Below, piece by piece: positions 47,321 to 60,400 of a stretch of DNA of 64,000 bases (its first letter is position 1; every line of letters starts with the position of its first letter). Source of the stretch: Amphirosellinia nigrospora. Lineage: Eukaryota > Ascomycota > Sordariomycetes > Xylariales > Xylariaceae. The DNA lies in NCBI GenBank assembly GCA_004123355.1, contig SCHM01000002.1:10389569-10453568 (forward strand). The letters run 5' to 3'. Below the pieces are notes generated by a model. The model saw nothing but the letters and a program-made list of their open reading frames with translations, ran no database searches and had not been told where the DNA came from. The position numbers and the translations under genes are program-made.

Positions 47321-50258
47321 ATGCCCAGTAAGTCTCCCGACGCTCTATTTATTCCCTAGTCATTCCCTATGACACCCGGCCGCTTCGTCGCTCCACCTCT
47401 CGCATCGGCTCTCTGCGCCCCGCCATTCCTGCCCGCACACAACGGCTTTCCCCGGATGGGCTACTCCCGAGATGCGACTTGATCCAAGTAAAACAGCCGG
47501 GCCGTATCGATATCCCGTACCACACTCCTCTTACAACCATTACTATGACCTCGTCATAAGAAGTGGACTGTTTCACATTGGGGATAGCAAGGGTTGTAGA
47601 GGATGGGCTGGTTAAAGCGAGAAATAAGTCATTGGTGGGATTTGTGAGGGGCCGAGAAGGGCATCATGAAATGGAGCGTCTTTAAAGCCGTGGCGATTCA
47701 ACTGGCAATTCAATCTTTGACGTTAGAACTCCACGATGCGAAGCCATGATTCCAGTTAGCTACCGCGCGCGTCGATAACCCCCGCTCAACCATCTTCACC
47801 TTGGGGGAATTTATCTGCTTGGTTCTTGTTGAATGAAAGTTGAATTGTGTAGCGAACATTCCCTTGCTAACCGGTCTTTCCAGGTTCATCCGAAGACCAA
47901 TGGGTGAATGAACAAATAGTGTGAGTGTATATTTACACCACCGTCCTGGCACAGATTCTAACTATGGTAGGACTGCACCTATTTCTGAGCTCGAGGATAC
48001 CACCGTCACTATCGATGCATCTTATTATCTCCAACTCTTCCTTGCCAATGCTCCTTACCAAGAGCCGCTCCTACCCGCACTAGGCGGTTTGACCGGTGTC
48101 CAGACTCACATAGAGAGTGACCTGGATAGCTGGAAAGCAAACAATACTACACCTTTCTTTATTTTCAATGGACAGTCTGTCGTAGGATCTGATGAGATTG
48201 CGATCCAGCGAGGTATCCGGGCGATCGCAGGGACGGATGAAGCCTGGAGTTTATATTTTCAGAGCCAGGCCAATGAAGCTGTATCAGCCTTCGGTTCTCA
48301 TAAAGGTAGGTGGACTATCAAATACATCACGATATCAGAGAAGTGAGCTGATCTCGGGTAGGGTCATACCCTGTGCAGAACCCTGTATCCTCTTCTCCAA
48401 GGCATTCTAAGCCGCCGAGGACTATATTTCAAAGTAGCGCCCGTTGACGCGGCTGCACAAGTAAGTACGGAATCGTTTTCCGTAGCGAAGTTACTAACCA
48501 CCGAAAGCTTGCCTACTTGGATATGACCAATTCTAGCCAATCTTCCGCTATTATGGGTTCCCAGGAGCTTCTGTTGTATCCAATTCAAGATCTCGTGGTC
48601 CGGTGGATCGACTGGGAAAACGGGACCTTCGGTTGCGTTCAAAAGAAAAGCATTGTCAAGACCCTGGGAGTGTCTGAGTCGATGTTCATAGATGCGGTTC
48701 TCATGACCGGAACATCTTTTTTGCCCGGCTTCCCTCCACTCAAAGAATCGAATATCATCCCTCGCTCACCCTCGACTGTACAAGATGCCGTTAATCTTCT
48801 ACGAACTTCTGAGAAATCTGTCACAACTGCTTGCAATTCATTCAATGACATCCTTACCAAAAGAGATCCGAAATGGCTGCAAAAGTATCGAAGAGCCAGG
48901 ATGAGTGTCAATCACTTCATCTACGTCAACGAGGTAGGCGAAATCAAGGTTCACAACCATGGCACTTTAACTCTTGATAATTGGGAATACCTTGGTTATC
49001 GCCTACCAGAAGAGCTCTATCACTATCTGGACCGTGGCCTCATCGGCGCTCGTCTACCTAGCTGGATCTCGCATGGCAAGATAGTTATTTATCCCACTCT
49101 GGACGGCGTCGGTCCAGCGGAATACCGACAGCTTGTTACTGACAAGCTGATGAACCTGAGACAACTTGCCATATTTCTTGTCCTCCCAAGGATGAACAGG
49201 GGGATCCAATACAAACCCATCCATGTCCGGGTTTGGTATGATGCTGATTACTCTCACAAGATAGAATATCGCCCACAAGATCCTCAAGCTGTCAAAGCTA
49301 TTCAACAAGTACATACGTGGGATGTCAAAAAAGACATGGTAACACAATATTTTCCCCAGGCCAAACATGGGTCTGTTCTGTTTGAGGTGACGGCCTTGAG
49401 AAATCCTGATTTCTCAAAATCTACAATCACTAGAACGAAGATTAGGAACATCGCTTCTGGTGACTTAGTATTATCCATCACTCTCTGGCGCTATTTGCAC
49501 CTGCGTGGCTATGTTAATGACAGTCACCAACTCACTCCTTGGGGTGAGGCGCTGGCTAAATCGCTCGAAGCGCTTGAGCCAACTGTTACCAAATACTATA
49601 CAGTGCCAGGCCTATTTGAAGCGGTTCTCCTTGCTTATGAGCTACTTCGGCTTGATCTTCTGAACACCCACAATCAACATCCAGAGTTGAATGGACTGCC
49701 GATGAATGGCAGCAGTGATGACAAGGCTAGCTTGCTACTTATCAGCCGTTGCGCGCTCTTGTTGAAGCTGCGTCACCAAGCCAACGGCTACACTGGCCCG
49801 CTCAGCAAGAATTTCCTATGCTTTCGGTCTCTTAGCTCATCTGTTCGTGAGGCGTGCCGCGACCTGTTCGAAGCAATTGCAGCATCCCTGTTCCTGTATG
49901 CACAAGCAGAACGTGAACGCGAGGATTATCTTCACATCGGCCAGAGGTGAGTCTATCCAACCGATACTGGTACCTCGCTACCTGTCACTGATCTAACTGT
50001 TTTCATAGCTTGCCTTTTTTGACGGATACAGATGTGGCCCTAGGAATTGCTGTCAAAACACTTCTAGATGACATCGGTGCAGACGAAACTGCGGAACACA
50101 AAGCTGCGAAGAAAGCGGATTTTCCTAGCAAATTTGTGCCATTCGCCACCCACTTTTTCGAAGATTTGGACATTGCATGCGAATTCTTCAATGCTCTCCA
50201 TGCGGGTGTCAAGACTCTTACCAAAGAGATGTCCGATGAGGACAGAGCTGTGGGATAA
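47321..50258 (+). CDS. MKT1: Post-transcriptional regulator MKT1 (XPG-like nuclease fold)
   Basis: The cytoplasmic Pbp1-associated regulator of mRNA translation and stability, with an XPG/FEN-like fold. Exon 1 is only 7 nt (47321-47327, ATGCCCA). After a 556-nt intron it joins 47884-47920 (SSSEDQWVNEQIV), then 47971-48305 (ISELEDTTVTIDASYYLQLF, LPALGGLTGVQTHIESDLDS, PFFIFNGQS). Next comes an exon near 48380-48470 (LYPLLQGILSRRGLYFKVAP), then 48508-49946 and 50009-50258. The long exon contains QELLLYPIQDLVVRWIDWEN, VSESMFIDAVLMTGTSFLPG and the C-terminal MKT1 domains. The main exon (about 480 codons) reads cleanly. The short exon near 48380 does not fit phase exactly, so one small indel or a misplaced splice site remains there. 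Confidence 0.85.
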
Positions 50259-51414
50259 GGCAGCTGTCTACCTTCAGCTCCGTCGATGAAACGAATCATA
50301 TTATAGGATGAAAGATCCAGAATGTGACTTGCATTAGTTTATCCACAACGAAGCGCAGCTTCAGGGTTGAACATGTCTATCTCTCTATCACATACAGGTC
50401 CACAGGTAAGGAAACGGGAGGCAGTGTATAACTTAGCTGTGCCTGAAGATATTGGCCTCGCACTTGATTGGCACCCATTGATATGGTAGAGGGTCTGCGT
50501 TGTGCATGATTTATTTGTCTATGACACCAAAGTATTATCATCTGCTACAGATTTTATCAGACCTCATACCCACAAGGTTTTGCGAGGCGTTATAGAGCCG
50601 GAAAATAAGGGTCTACAACCATCACACGAAGGACGCCATTAGCCACGAGCAACACACTACCACCTCCTAGATAGGTCAGGCAGAGCCAAACTAGTCGCGT
50701 CATAGAGCAGGGAGGCACTAGTAAGAGAGTTATTCAATACCAACAAGTTGATGTAGAGGTAAACAAAGCAGCGTAACAGTGTCAAGATGGTATGCGTGAC
50801 CTAGTGTACTTATGTGGCCTAAATGCACTGGTACCTATTCATCATTAATAGGTGCCCAAGAGTCCATAGCCGCGCCATAATGGAGCCCATCCTGTCACTG
50901 TTAGGTCTAATAATCTCACGACGGATATACCAGCCACGTTGAGTTGGTTTGCAAAAGCTTTTTACACAATAAGGGTCAAAAACTTAGTCTGGTTGTGGTT
51001 AGATGCGTGGTTGTAGCGGGGTGTTTCTTGTTAGGAATCTAAAACTTAGACGAACGGACATAATAAATGCATTAGTGAAGTCCAATTACTACTTTCTAAT
51101 AATATAAAAGGGTCTACGTTTAGTCCACTAATGTGAAGCAAACTATTACAACTACGACCACGCGGGGACGGCGGTGGCCTCACTCCCATTCTGTGCCACA
51201 CAGATCAACCTCGGCCAGCTGGCATTCTGTCCGGTATAGAACTTCTTCGTGAGCTTAACCAATCTCCCACAAACAGTATGGTATTCTTTGTCTTCCCTTC
51301 CTCATAAGGTCGTCTGGGCACAGAGAGCGTCACGCGTCTCTGTAGAAATGAGTCGCGCTTTCTTCTTAGGCATCATAGCTCTCGCCGACTGATCTTGGCA
51401 CGGCGATAAATACC
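50259..51414. other. Convergent 3' intergenic region
   Basis: Some 1.15 kb between the stops of MKT1 and the MFS permease. No coding frame with family signature was seen. Confidence 0.45.
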
Positions 51415-53392
51415 TCAATTTTCCTCGTTGCGTGCCAAGGTGGAATGCAGTTTATGCTGCTTCAAGAGTGATACACTAATCACAGCTAGTGTAGCCAATG
51501 CCACCATCGTGAACCATACGCTCCGGAAGGCCTCCTGGAACGAGGCTGCGACGCCATCGTACCAGCCTTCTGGAAGGTGTTTTAGCTCGTCTATGTCGTC
51601 CCTGATGCGCTTGATCTCCTCTGCCGCGCCTGGCAAGTCCCCGAAGCGATCCCATAAGTTGTTTTTAAGCACATTTTGATACTACAACACTCAGGGTCAG
51701 TTCTTTCTTTCCACTTGAAGTGTGAAGTATGAAGGGTTCGGAAGTTTCAACACATCGTCATATGTCGAAAAGGAAACATCGTGCTTTGGAAGTTGCCAAA
51801 ACAGGAAGAAAATGGCCCCGAGAATTACGTACAATTGCCGACCCAACCGTAATACCGACGGTGCTTCCAACAGACCGAAAAGCATATGTTGCCGACGTGA
51901 TGGTAGCCTGATGCGAGTGGTCGACGGCCGCGAGACAAGCAAGACTGTAGCACCTGAAGTTAGTTATTGCCACTTTGGCCGTGATTTACGAATATTTCAG
52001 AATGTTCCAGGACGCTGTCTTGGCTCCAAAAAGGGAAACTTGTTCTCCAAAACGGAAAACAGAATAAGGTCGAAAAATACGCACAGAGTAACAGTCAGCA
52101 TAGCTCCTTGACCAGACCCGAACAGGAAAAAAGCAACTCTGAAAGGCCATAGAGGAGAATCTTGATGCAGGGTAGTCAATATGATAGAAGCGGCAAGCTG
52201 CAGAGACACAGCCAGTATCCCCAAAACGATGTAACGCCCGGTTCGCTTCATTATGTATCCGGCACCAAGCGAACATGTGCAAATACCCAAAGCTGAAAAC
52301 AGAAGAACTAGCCCAGCATCAGATGCACTAGCACCATTTGTTTGCAGGTAGAGAGGGATGTAGAACATAGCCTGGAATTGGACCATGCAGCATAACAAGT
52401 TCGTCATGCACGCCGCTAACACAGTTCTATCGAATAGTAAGCGAACCGGGATGATCGGCTGTGCAACACGGGATTCCCAAATGACAAAGAATATTAGCGC
52501 TACTAGAGACATAGGTAAGATCGTGGGAGAGGGTGTGTCCAAGGTACAATATTCCCGCCTGTATTCAGTCCAAGGAGGAGGAAGACCAGGAACGTGACTA
52601 GTGATAGGACACCGATGAAGTCGATCCGACGGAGACGCGACTTCTCCGAGGTTTTTGGAGGTATGCGGACAAGGTAGGCTGCAATCACGGTAGAGACGAG
52701 GACTGGGGGCACCTGAGCGAGAAACGCGAGCCGCCAGCCCAGCTCGAGTTATCGTTGATGAGACCACCGAACACACCTCCTAACATAGCACCAGAGCCGT
52801 AGCAGATATTCCCGATCCCCTGGACAATCCCGCGTTTCCTCAGGGGCACGAGATCTGTGCCGAGAAATGTGCTAATAGTCATAAGACCACCTCCGCCGAT
52901 GCCGGCAACAACCCGGCCGAGGATCATGACCTCGGAGCTCTGAGCCAGGCCACAGATGAGGTTTCCCGCGGCAAAAAAGATGTTGCTGAAGACCAAGCCC
53001 GGGCCGCGGCCGAAGATATCTGTGAGTCTGCCGGAGATTGGTTGGCAGGCTGCGTTCGCGATGAGATAGGCGGTCGCCAGCCATGGCAGAAGACTCAACG
53101 AGTGGAATTCGCTAGAGATGGGGGCGGATAAGGTGGCGATGATGCTGGAATCTATGGCGCCGAAAAAAACGCCAATCCAACAGCCGCCTAGGATTGTCCA
53201 GAGTTTGAGGCCCGTGACCTCTTCGATAATGACCGTCCGTTCGCCATTCCCATCGCTACTGGGCTGTTGTTCGCTGTCGACTGGAAGGCCAACATTACTT
53301 CCATCGCCGCGTAACAAGGGTGTCTGCTCATTGTCAGGTCCGCTCCGAGAGTTATCACAAGTCCCCGAGGAGGGGTGACCGCTGGATGACAT
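51415..53392 (-). CDS. MFS permease, vacuolar basic amino-acid transporter (VBA) type
   Basis: A 14-span major facilitator of the DHA2/VBA group, which moves Lys, Arg and His into the vacuole. An acidic Ser-rich cytosolic N-terminus from ATG 53392 precedes span 1 (LWTILGGCWIGVFFGAIDSS). Hallmarks are LATAYLIANAACQPISGRLT with the MFS loop motif DIFGR, then VMILGRVVAGIGGGGLMTIS, LVPLRKRGIVQGIGNICYGS, and GAMLGGVFGGLIND. The later block AAVDHSHQATITSATYAFRS with VGSTVGITVGSAIV is typical of VBA proteins. The C-terminus has WDRFGDLPGAAEEIKRIRDD, a last span and a Lys-rich tail. There are at least two introns in the C-terminal third (about 51945-52095 and about 51673-51760). Frame changes near 52745 and 52527 fit single-base losses. 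Another MDR-type substrate is possible. Confidence 0.78.
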
Positions 53393-55118
53393 CTCGATAG
53401 TTCACACAAAGAAAGCGAGATTGCCTAGGGTAAATTGCAGATAACATCTAGTCTTGGGATATCTATGTTAACCTCTCTTAGATCAACCGGCCAGAGCTCC
53501 TTTTAATCCAAAAGACTCCCAGCGGAAACCAAGTCGGCGACAATGAGTCAGGGAGGTCGGTGATTATCGGCCGCGGTTTGTCAGCTTGTGGAAGAAGAGG
53601 CGGCGGCTAAGAGGGTCTTATACGCCGGCAGATCATTGGCCAAGGCGTAGAATGAGGAATAGCGCCGATCCCGCATCAAACTTCAAAAGGTTCGCCGGCC
53701 ACAGACAAAAGACGGGATTGGACTAAGTTAGGTATGTAGAAAAGATGGAGGGTCGGCTACAGGAGTGCCACTTAGAATTAGAATCCATTTTCTACTCCGT
53801 ACAGCATTATATATGCCTTCCCAAGGTACAGATAAGGTGTAAGGTAGGTGTACTCCGACAACTGATTATTGATCTCGCCGATTGGTTTCTTTTTTTCGCT
53901 GTACAGTGTGCAAGAAAGAAGCAATTACGCATCATATGCAGATATTATTTACATCATTTACCATGAGAGAAACTTTACGGCCTACCCTATGTATATATAG
54001 TAGTCATGTGCTGGGACAGTAAGGTCCACGGTAGTAAGGATCACTTTCGACTCATTTTTCTGAAGCCGCATCAAACGATAGGCAGACTCGTTTTGTACAC
54101 TACTACGGGAAAAAGATCAAATTTTGATAACATATATATTTGCCTCGGATAAATTTCTTAATAGTCAAATGTCTCAAAGAGCAGTTACTTAGGATGAGTT
54201 TAGCTTGCGTCATTAGACCCTTATCTACGTCACTAACACCTCGTTGCCAAGGGGATAGATTATTTTTATACGTCTGCCGTTCTTAGTCTACCTAGTCGGT
54301 ACTTAGGCAGCATTCAAAATATTGAAAACGTATAGGTTCTATATCTCGTCTCGATATTTCAATTCATGCTCGCCGTATTAAGGCCTGCATCTATAGAAAT
54401 CTGCGGCTTCACCTCAACAGAGATTGGCTGCTAATTGGTCGTGATAATGAATAAGTGTATCAAAAATAGACGTGAATAGTTTGTTGCTCGAGGTTTCAGC
54501 CGGTTCAGCTCGAGGTCACTATTAAGTGGACCAGAGCAATCGTGGCTTAGCGCTGATGAGTTGCCGTCGTGCAATGGCTGTGCCTCGAACAATTTCTCGG
54601 CGCAGGACCGTCGAACTAGGTGCCGGACGTAATAGTGATAGCAAAACAACCTAAAAACGACGGGCTGTTACGCGTGTTGCTTGCTCCATCCGTCAGCCCA
54701 ACTCAGCCGACATTGGTACTGATATTCAGGCCGTCAAATAACAAACCTGCCCCAGCTTTGGTCGCAATCGATATCTGACAACTCTCTTTATTTTCCTCGA
54801 CCTCCGACTCTGCGACATTTCCCCAAAGCATCACCATCCGAATCGATTCTGCGCGGCGTTGCCTCTCGCTCAACCCACGTCCTCCTCCTCCTCCTTAGCA
54901 TACCTACGACGAGACCTGCACCGCACAGCGCATTTGAGGCGCAGCTTGCGCAACTCCAAGGAACCTAAATTCATCTGCCTATTGGGCTTGTCACCGAACA
55001 ACAGCTGCAATCGAGTCTGAGTCTGTCTTGTACATCTTCGACTTATCTGCCCGAGGCCGAGGCGCACTGCATACGACGTCCTTCTCTCCTCCTGCATATA
55101 AGCTAGCTCATCAGCATC
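53393..55118. other. Divergent intergenic region, no gene seen
   Basis: Holds the permease promoter and, from about 54770, the CT-rich leader of the MARVEL gene. AT-rich in the middle (53990-54420). No family-like frame on either strand. Confidence 0.45.
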
Positions 55119-56133
55119 ATGTCATTATCCGAAAGGCTGAATATCAACCCAGACAGGATCCCTAACATCAAGGGGGGCCTTCATCTTGCCCAGCTTATAC
55201 TAGGTTTAACAATATTCATCCTCGAGATCGTGTTGTTTAGGGCGGACGGTGCCAAAATTAATGGCAACAATGCGTGGCCTTTTGGACTGGTGAGTAGGAG
55301 GAGCCTTATCAATGTCATGCTCTCCGATGCATGTTGCTAACCGAACGGCCTCCTTCTGTAGTGCTTTCTGTCTATCCCAGCTTGGGTTTATTTGGCCTTA
55401 TCACCTAGGTACGAACGGACACGAAAAGTAGCCAACCCCAATGTTATGCTCGTGGTAGATTCCATTTTCGCCATTCTGTGGCTATCTGCATTCGCTAGCC
55501 AAGCTGCGTATAATACCGCGAACTCGTGCGGCAAAGCTTGTGCCGTGAGCAAGGCTATCGTCGGCATAGCATTTTTCGAGACGTAAGAATACCCCCGCCA
55601 GGACTATACGGTTTCTCCCAGGCTGACAATCACCACAGATTTTTCTGGATTCTATCTACCCTCATCAGTGCCTATACACTACGCTTTTACCAACAGAACG
55701 GAGATCTACCCGGCTATGAGAAGATTGGCATTAGCCAAAACATTGACCCGGACAAGGCTGCATTCTCGATGGCCCCACGACGAGGAGGCATACGCTCCGA
55801 TCAACATGGATGATCATCACGACGATGTTCACGACGAACACGACCGGCCATATGATCCCGATTCGTACGGCTCGCTCGGCTCGCGTCCCGGCTACGAGAC
55901 TGAGACATCGTATCAACCCCACCATACGTCGTCGCCAGCGCCACATGAGAACCCCTTCGATAACAGTTACCGAACCCACAGCTCAGTATCACCGCATCCC
56001 AGCCCTTTCGCCGATCCATATGCTGCAACACTCCAGTGGACCGAAGATTTACGCCCCTCCAGCTGGCGATGACTACGATGATGGACGGCCAGTCCAGTTT
56101 CCTACTGGGAACTACGACAGAACCTTGCACTAA
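55119..56133 (+). CDS. MARVEL-domain membrane protein
   Basis: Four membrane spans in the MARVEL pattern: GGLHLAQLILGLTIFILEIV, then CFLSIPAWVYLALSPRYERT, VMLVVDSIFAILWLSAFASQ, and TFFWILSTLISAYTLRFYQQ. Between spans 3 and 4 is a short loop with two Cys (CGKACAV). Exons are 55119-55289, 55361-55582 and 55639-56133. The cytosolic tail is rich in His, Asp, Pro and Tyr (MDDHHDDVHDEHDRPYDPD) and ends PPAGDDYDDGRPVQFPTGN before the stop at 56133. Fungal MARVEL proteins organise plasma-membrane domains. Two frame changes in the tail (near 55775 and near 56025) fit single-base indels. The usual C-terminal motif lies beyond the second one, so I extend the gene to 56133. Confidence 0.72.
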
Positions 56134-56628
56134 GCTCCTGGCACCTCTTAAAAAATCTGGCGAGCAACCATGGTTAAAGCACCGGTGGCTGGCCAGCTGT
56201 ATGCATATTTGGGGTGGACTATTGATTAGTGGGATAAAGATGGCAGGACTAATTGTTGGCCGTCTGCATCCTTGGGTATTGGTTGTCATGGGTATGGTTG
56301 GTGTTCTGGACGTTGCTCATTATGAACTCGGGAGATACCAGAGTAGTTTCATTTTTATGTGCGAAAAAGGGGGCATTTTCAACTTGGAATGTCTTCGGCT
56401 CGGAATCATTACGAAATCACGATTGTGGAATCCCCCGTAACCGCATGAAGATATAGCAGGTTATGGACAGATTGTGTGTTGTACAAGACACAGACGAGCG
56501 ATAGACGAATAGAAAGGTCATTTTCTGGCTCGTAAAAAGTTGGTTGCATTTTGGTTTCTAACAGCCCGCTGAACGCCTCAACGCCTCCCGATGCGAATTT
56601 GTGCTTGCAGTAGACTCCTTTTGCTAAT
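56134..56628. other. Convergent 3' intergenic region
   Basis: Nearly 500 bases between the ends of the MARVEL and NOP16 genes. No coding frame was recognised. Confidence 0.45.
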
Positions 56629-57410
56629 TTATGAAGAGTCTTTTTCCCATTTCCGAATCCTCCTCGCAAGATCCGCCGCGGTCTGCTGCATGGGGTTCAA
56701 CTTGCGGTCGCGCGCCATGGCCGCCGTGTCCTCACCGTGGCGGTCCACGAGCGCCTGCAGCCACTCGCCCTCGCGCGAGCTCGCCGTCCGCGGCTTCTTC
56801 TCCACCGGCCGGTTCGCCTCGTTCTCGAGCTGCCTGACGATCTCGTTCTGCTCGTCCTCGTCCTCGTCGCCCCCGAACCCGCCCCATTCCTCGGCGTCGG
56901 CCTCCCTCTCGACCTCCTCCGCCTCCGAGTCCGTGTCGAGCTCGACTAATGGGTCGTTGAGCGGGTTGGGCCGCTTGCGCTCGCCGCCGATCACGCGGAT
57001 GATCTTCCCGCTCTCGTCGCGCTCGACCTTGGCCTCCGTCGCCACGGCCCCCTTGGCCCCGCCGATGGCGAACGGGTGCTTGCTCGTCGGGGTTTTGGAT
57101 CTTAGCTTTGGCTCTACGCCACCTGTGGGAGTTCGGAGGCGCGATACTAGGCCCAGGCGGCGATAGTTTTGCATCGTCGTCTCTTTCTTATTCCTAAGGT
57201 TTGAGGATGCGTGTTAGCCCGTACAACGACCTGGGTGATTGCGAGTAGAATTCGTCCCGATGCAGAAGATATATAGATAGAATGAGCATACCAATTCCGA
57301 GCTATGATGCCGTTTCCCAACGGGTTCGTCAACTTTGATCGCGTAGATGAGGGTTGTCGGGTGGCGGGGCGCGACGAGCGCCTCTTGCGCTTCTGGAGAT
57401 CGCGGCCCAT
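56629..57410 (-). CDS. NOP16: Ribosome biogenesis protein NOP16
   Basis: A nucleolar 60S assembly factor. Exon 1 (57410-57292) encodes MGRDLQKRKRRSSRPATRQ, KLTNPLGNGIIARNW. A 98-nt intron (57194-57291) follows. Exon 2 (57193-56629) begins NKKETTMQNYRRLGLVSRL and has TPTGGVEPKL, then KVERDESGKIIRVIGG, and the family's C-terminal segment LVDRHGEDTAAMARDRKLNP with MQQTAADLARRIRKW. An acidic stretch sits between them (DTDSEAEEVEREADAEEWGG). The length is about 228 residues, normal for NOP16. The reading is clean in both exons. The 5' side faces the long gene-free right end. Confidence 0.92.
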
Positions 57411-60400
57411 TGCGGAGGTCGGGTTTATTTACGGTTATTGCGTTAGATAATTATGTCTATTTTGATTTCAGTGTACGATTGATTGGCAGAGTTATGTCGG
57501 CTATTGATGTGGCAGATTTGATACTGTTTCTATTCTGTTGCGACGCCGTCGTTCGTTCATGCTTTGCATGCATTCTGCTGCGACTGCTGCTGACCAAAAT
57601 TTTGGTAGATAAGATAAGCCACGATAAGATAAAGGCTTTATCAATCTTCAGCTTTGTCTTCCATGCTTAATGCATGCATCTTACATTGTATACCTTCTTT
57701 CAGATCACCAACGAACAGCGACAGAATTTGCACACATCGTCTCAAGATGTTTGATAGCCTTGGTCAACATGTACGCGAAACTTCAAACCAAACTTGACGT
57801 GGCGATTGGGCAAGCTGCCTACATACAGTACATCACCATGACAGGTGACTAGGCCTTACTATCCACCCTCAGATAACCTGGGCGGGTCTTTCTACTCGCC
57901 ATCTTGCGAGAGGCGTATTCACAAACCAAGGTCAACACAAGGTGTCCAGCATTCTGTTGAAATAATGCCTAGGAATTTGGGCTCCCATCCGTCCACTGTC
58001 TCATCTCGACTATTGGGCAGCTAGCAAAAAGGCAAGGCCGAAAAACAGAAATTACACATATCCACTTACGAGAACTTCAGAGGTTCTGTCTCGTTTGACA
58101 GTTTCAGTTACGAGGTCCTATGGCTTAAAGCAGCCGGAACATCCGCGTCGTGCTACGAAATTTCCACAGAAAACTTCTTTCTCGTTCGTCTTGCAACGAA
58201 TGGTTGGTCGTGTTCAGTGAGAGCTAAGAAACAGCCACCCGTCACCATAATTTGGTGCGGAGCATTCTACGTCTATCAGGACAAGAGTCCTGCGCAAGTC
58301 GCCGGAATAAATGTCATAGTTAAGAGGGTGTCTTGCCAGCAAGTTGTGGCCACCTCAGTACCAGGTGAGGAACTGACAAGACATGTACCACTACCAAGCA
58401 GATGTCATATGTTTGAAATCTGCCCAAGTGGTATGTTCTTCTTGCTCCCTATACTGATCGAGAGACCTCTCTACCCCGGCTCGTCTGGCCTTGGATACAA
58501 AGGGAACATGCGATGTCAGTTGTAGTGTTTCATAGACACGATATAACAACGATGGGACGTTCCAGCGCGGACGCCTCGGCGTCTTTCAGGCGCTCTTATG
58601 GGATTTCCTCTCATTTATTGGGGCATTAACGTGTGACTCTCACATACAACTCATCCTTGAGTTTTCGGATGTAGAGATATGTTACCTTGGTATTGCCTGC
58701 GATGAGGGCACCGACTATTCAGCAGCGTTTATGCTTACCGGAGCGGTTCAAAACCCCTACTGCAAACTAAAGTTAGTAGGCAGCAACCTACTCGCGACTA
58801 CAATATGTCCCTTCTGTCCGGTTCTGTAGTACTTATTTTGCTATAGCAGAGCGGCCCGATTTCGTGTTTCCATGCATGCATTTCAATTCGGCTAGTGGTT
58901 GCTAACTACGTAATCGGGTTCTAGCTACGTTACTTCTTATAGTTACCTAGACCATCATACCTAGACTAAGTGTTCGCGTCCGCCAACGTTGCGAGAGCCA
59001 TCGCCATTTTCTTACGTTGGATTCGAGAAAGGTAACATCAGTGTTCGGTCTATTTGCCATGCTCGACATTTCTTTCACGCATTGTTATTTTCTCATGTGA
59101 ATACCCATCTACGATCTGCCGCGGGGGCGGCATCCCATCACAAGACCAACTCGTCATTTAGTGATGTGTGGTGCCCAATACTACGACTGACGAGGATGCG
59201 CCGGGATGCTAAATCGGTACAGGGCAGATCTAAAGTTCGAAAGACGAAATTGCGCGACACGCCAGCTGGGATTTAGTCTAGGCTTCGAAGATCGACATGC
59301 CTGTTATCGATGCGTGCCAATCAGACACAAGACAAATAATATGACTCGCTTGCCGCCCAATCTGAGGTACTGCCATCTACTCTAGGTACAGGGGCTCTCG
59401 ATCTCCCTGGTGAGTAGATCTCGAATATCGATGCTAAGCGCCGGCGGATTGACAATCCGCTGTCACACAGCAGAAAGTGTCGATACACATCACATTATAA
59501 GTTTATTGATGTCAACTATTGGACACATAAGACCTCAGCCACATGATACCTACACTAAGTTATCTCATGCATCTAGAACACGCTGTATTGGTGTAGTCCA
59601 CGACAAGGTGTGCATACGCATATATTTGCCTCTATTATAGGTGATTCCCCAGAGTTTGCCGAGACATAGCTAACTAATAGAGTACTAATCAACCTCAGAT
59701 AGTGTCCAGCCCACTCTGTCGGGATCAACACGACTACGCTTCTCAACAATTCGAGCTTAGTTTTGCCTCGCTTAAGTTCTAGACAGCTCCAAGGCATTTC
59801 GAATAAGAGGCAAATTATGTATTCAGAATTACCATCGTTCAGGTTTCTTGCAAGTATCTGCGATATAAGGTGGGATTGTCAATAATGATCACCAAGCCAG
59901 GATTTCGATCAAGCTGGTCAATCGGGAGTTTTACCCGATCCAGGCAGTTGACGCTCTGTCAAGGCTATCTTCGGGGTCAAGGTGGCAGTGTAATGTGAAA
60001 TGGCATTTCTACCTCGACAAATGTTGCCTATCGACTCAACCCCCTAAACCTCCGAACCGTCTTGGATGATTCCAGATAGGCACAAATGATGGGGTCTTCT
60101 CCACATTGCCTACTGAGGTCATTAGGTTGCCTGTTTGAAGACAGTCGACCAATAGCATTCACCCCTCGCTTCATATGTTCCCTCAATGGTTGGGCTCGTG
60201 AAGCGGGATTCTTGATGGTGCTTGACCCCCATTCTACCCCATGTTCAGCGTGCAGCCTTCGTGAACAAGCCCCTGGGCGTGGCGTTGCTTAATCTGAAGG
60301 CAATCAGGGTATCATCGTAGCAAGTCGTGCAGGCGTCCATCAAGGGCGGGGTTGAACAATCCAATCGGCAGCGGTGTGTCCCGCAACACCACGGCGTTAC

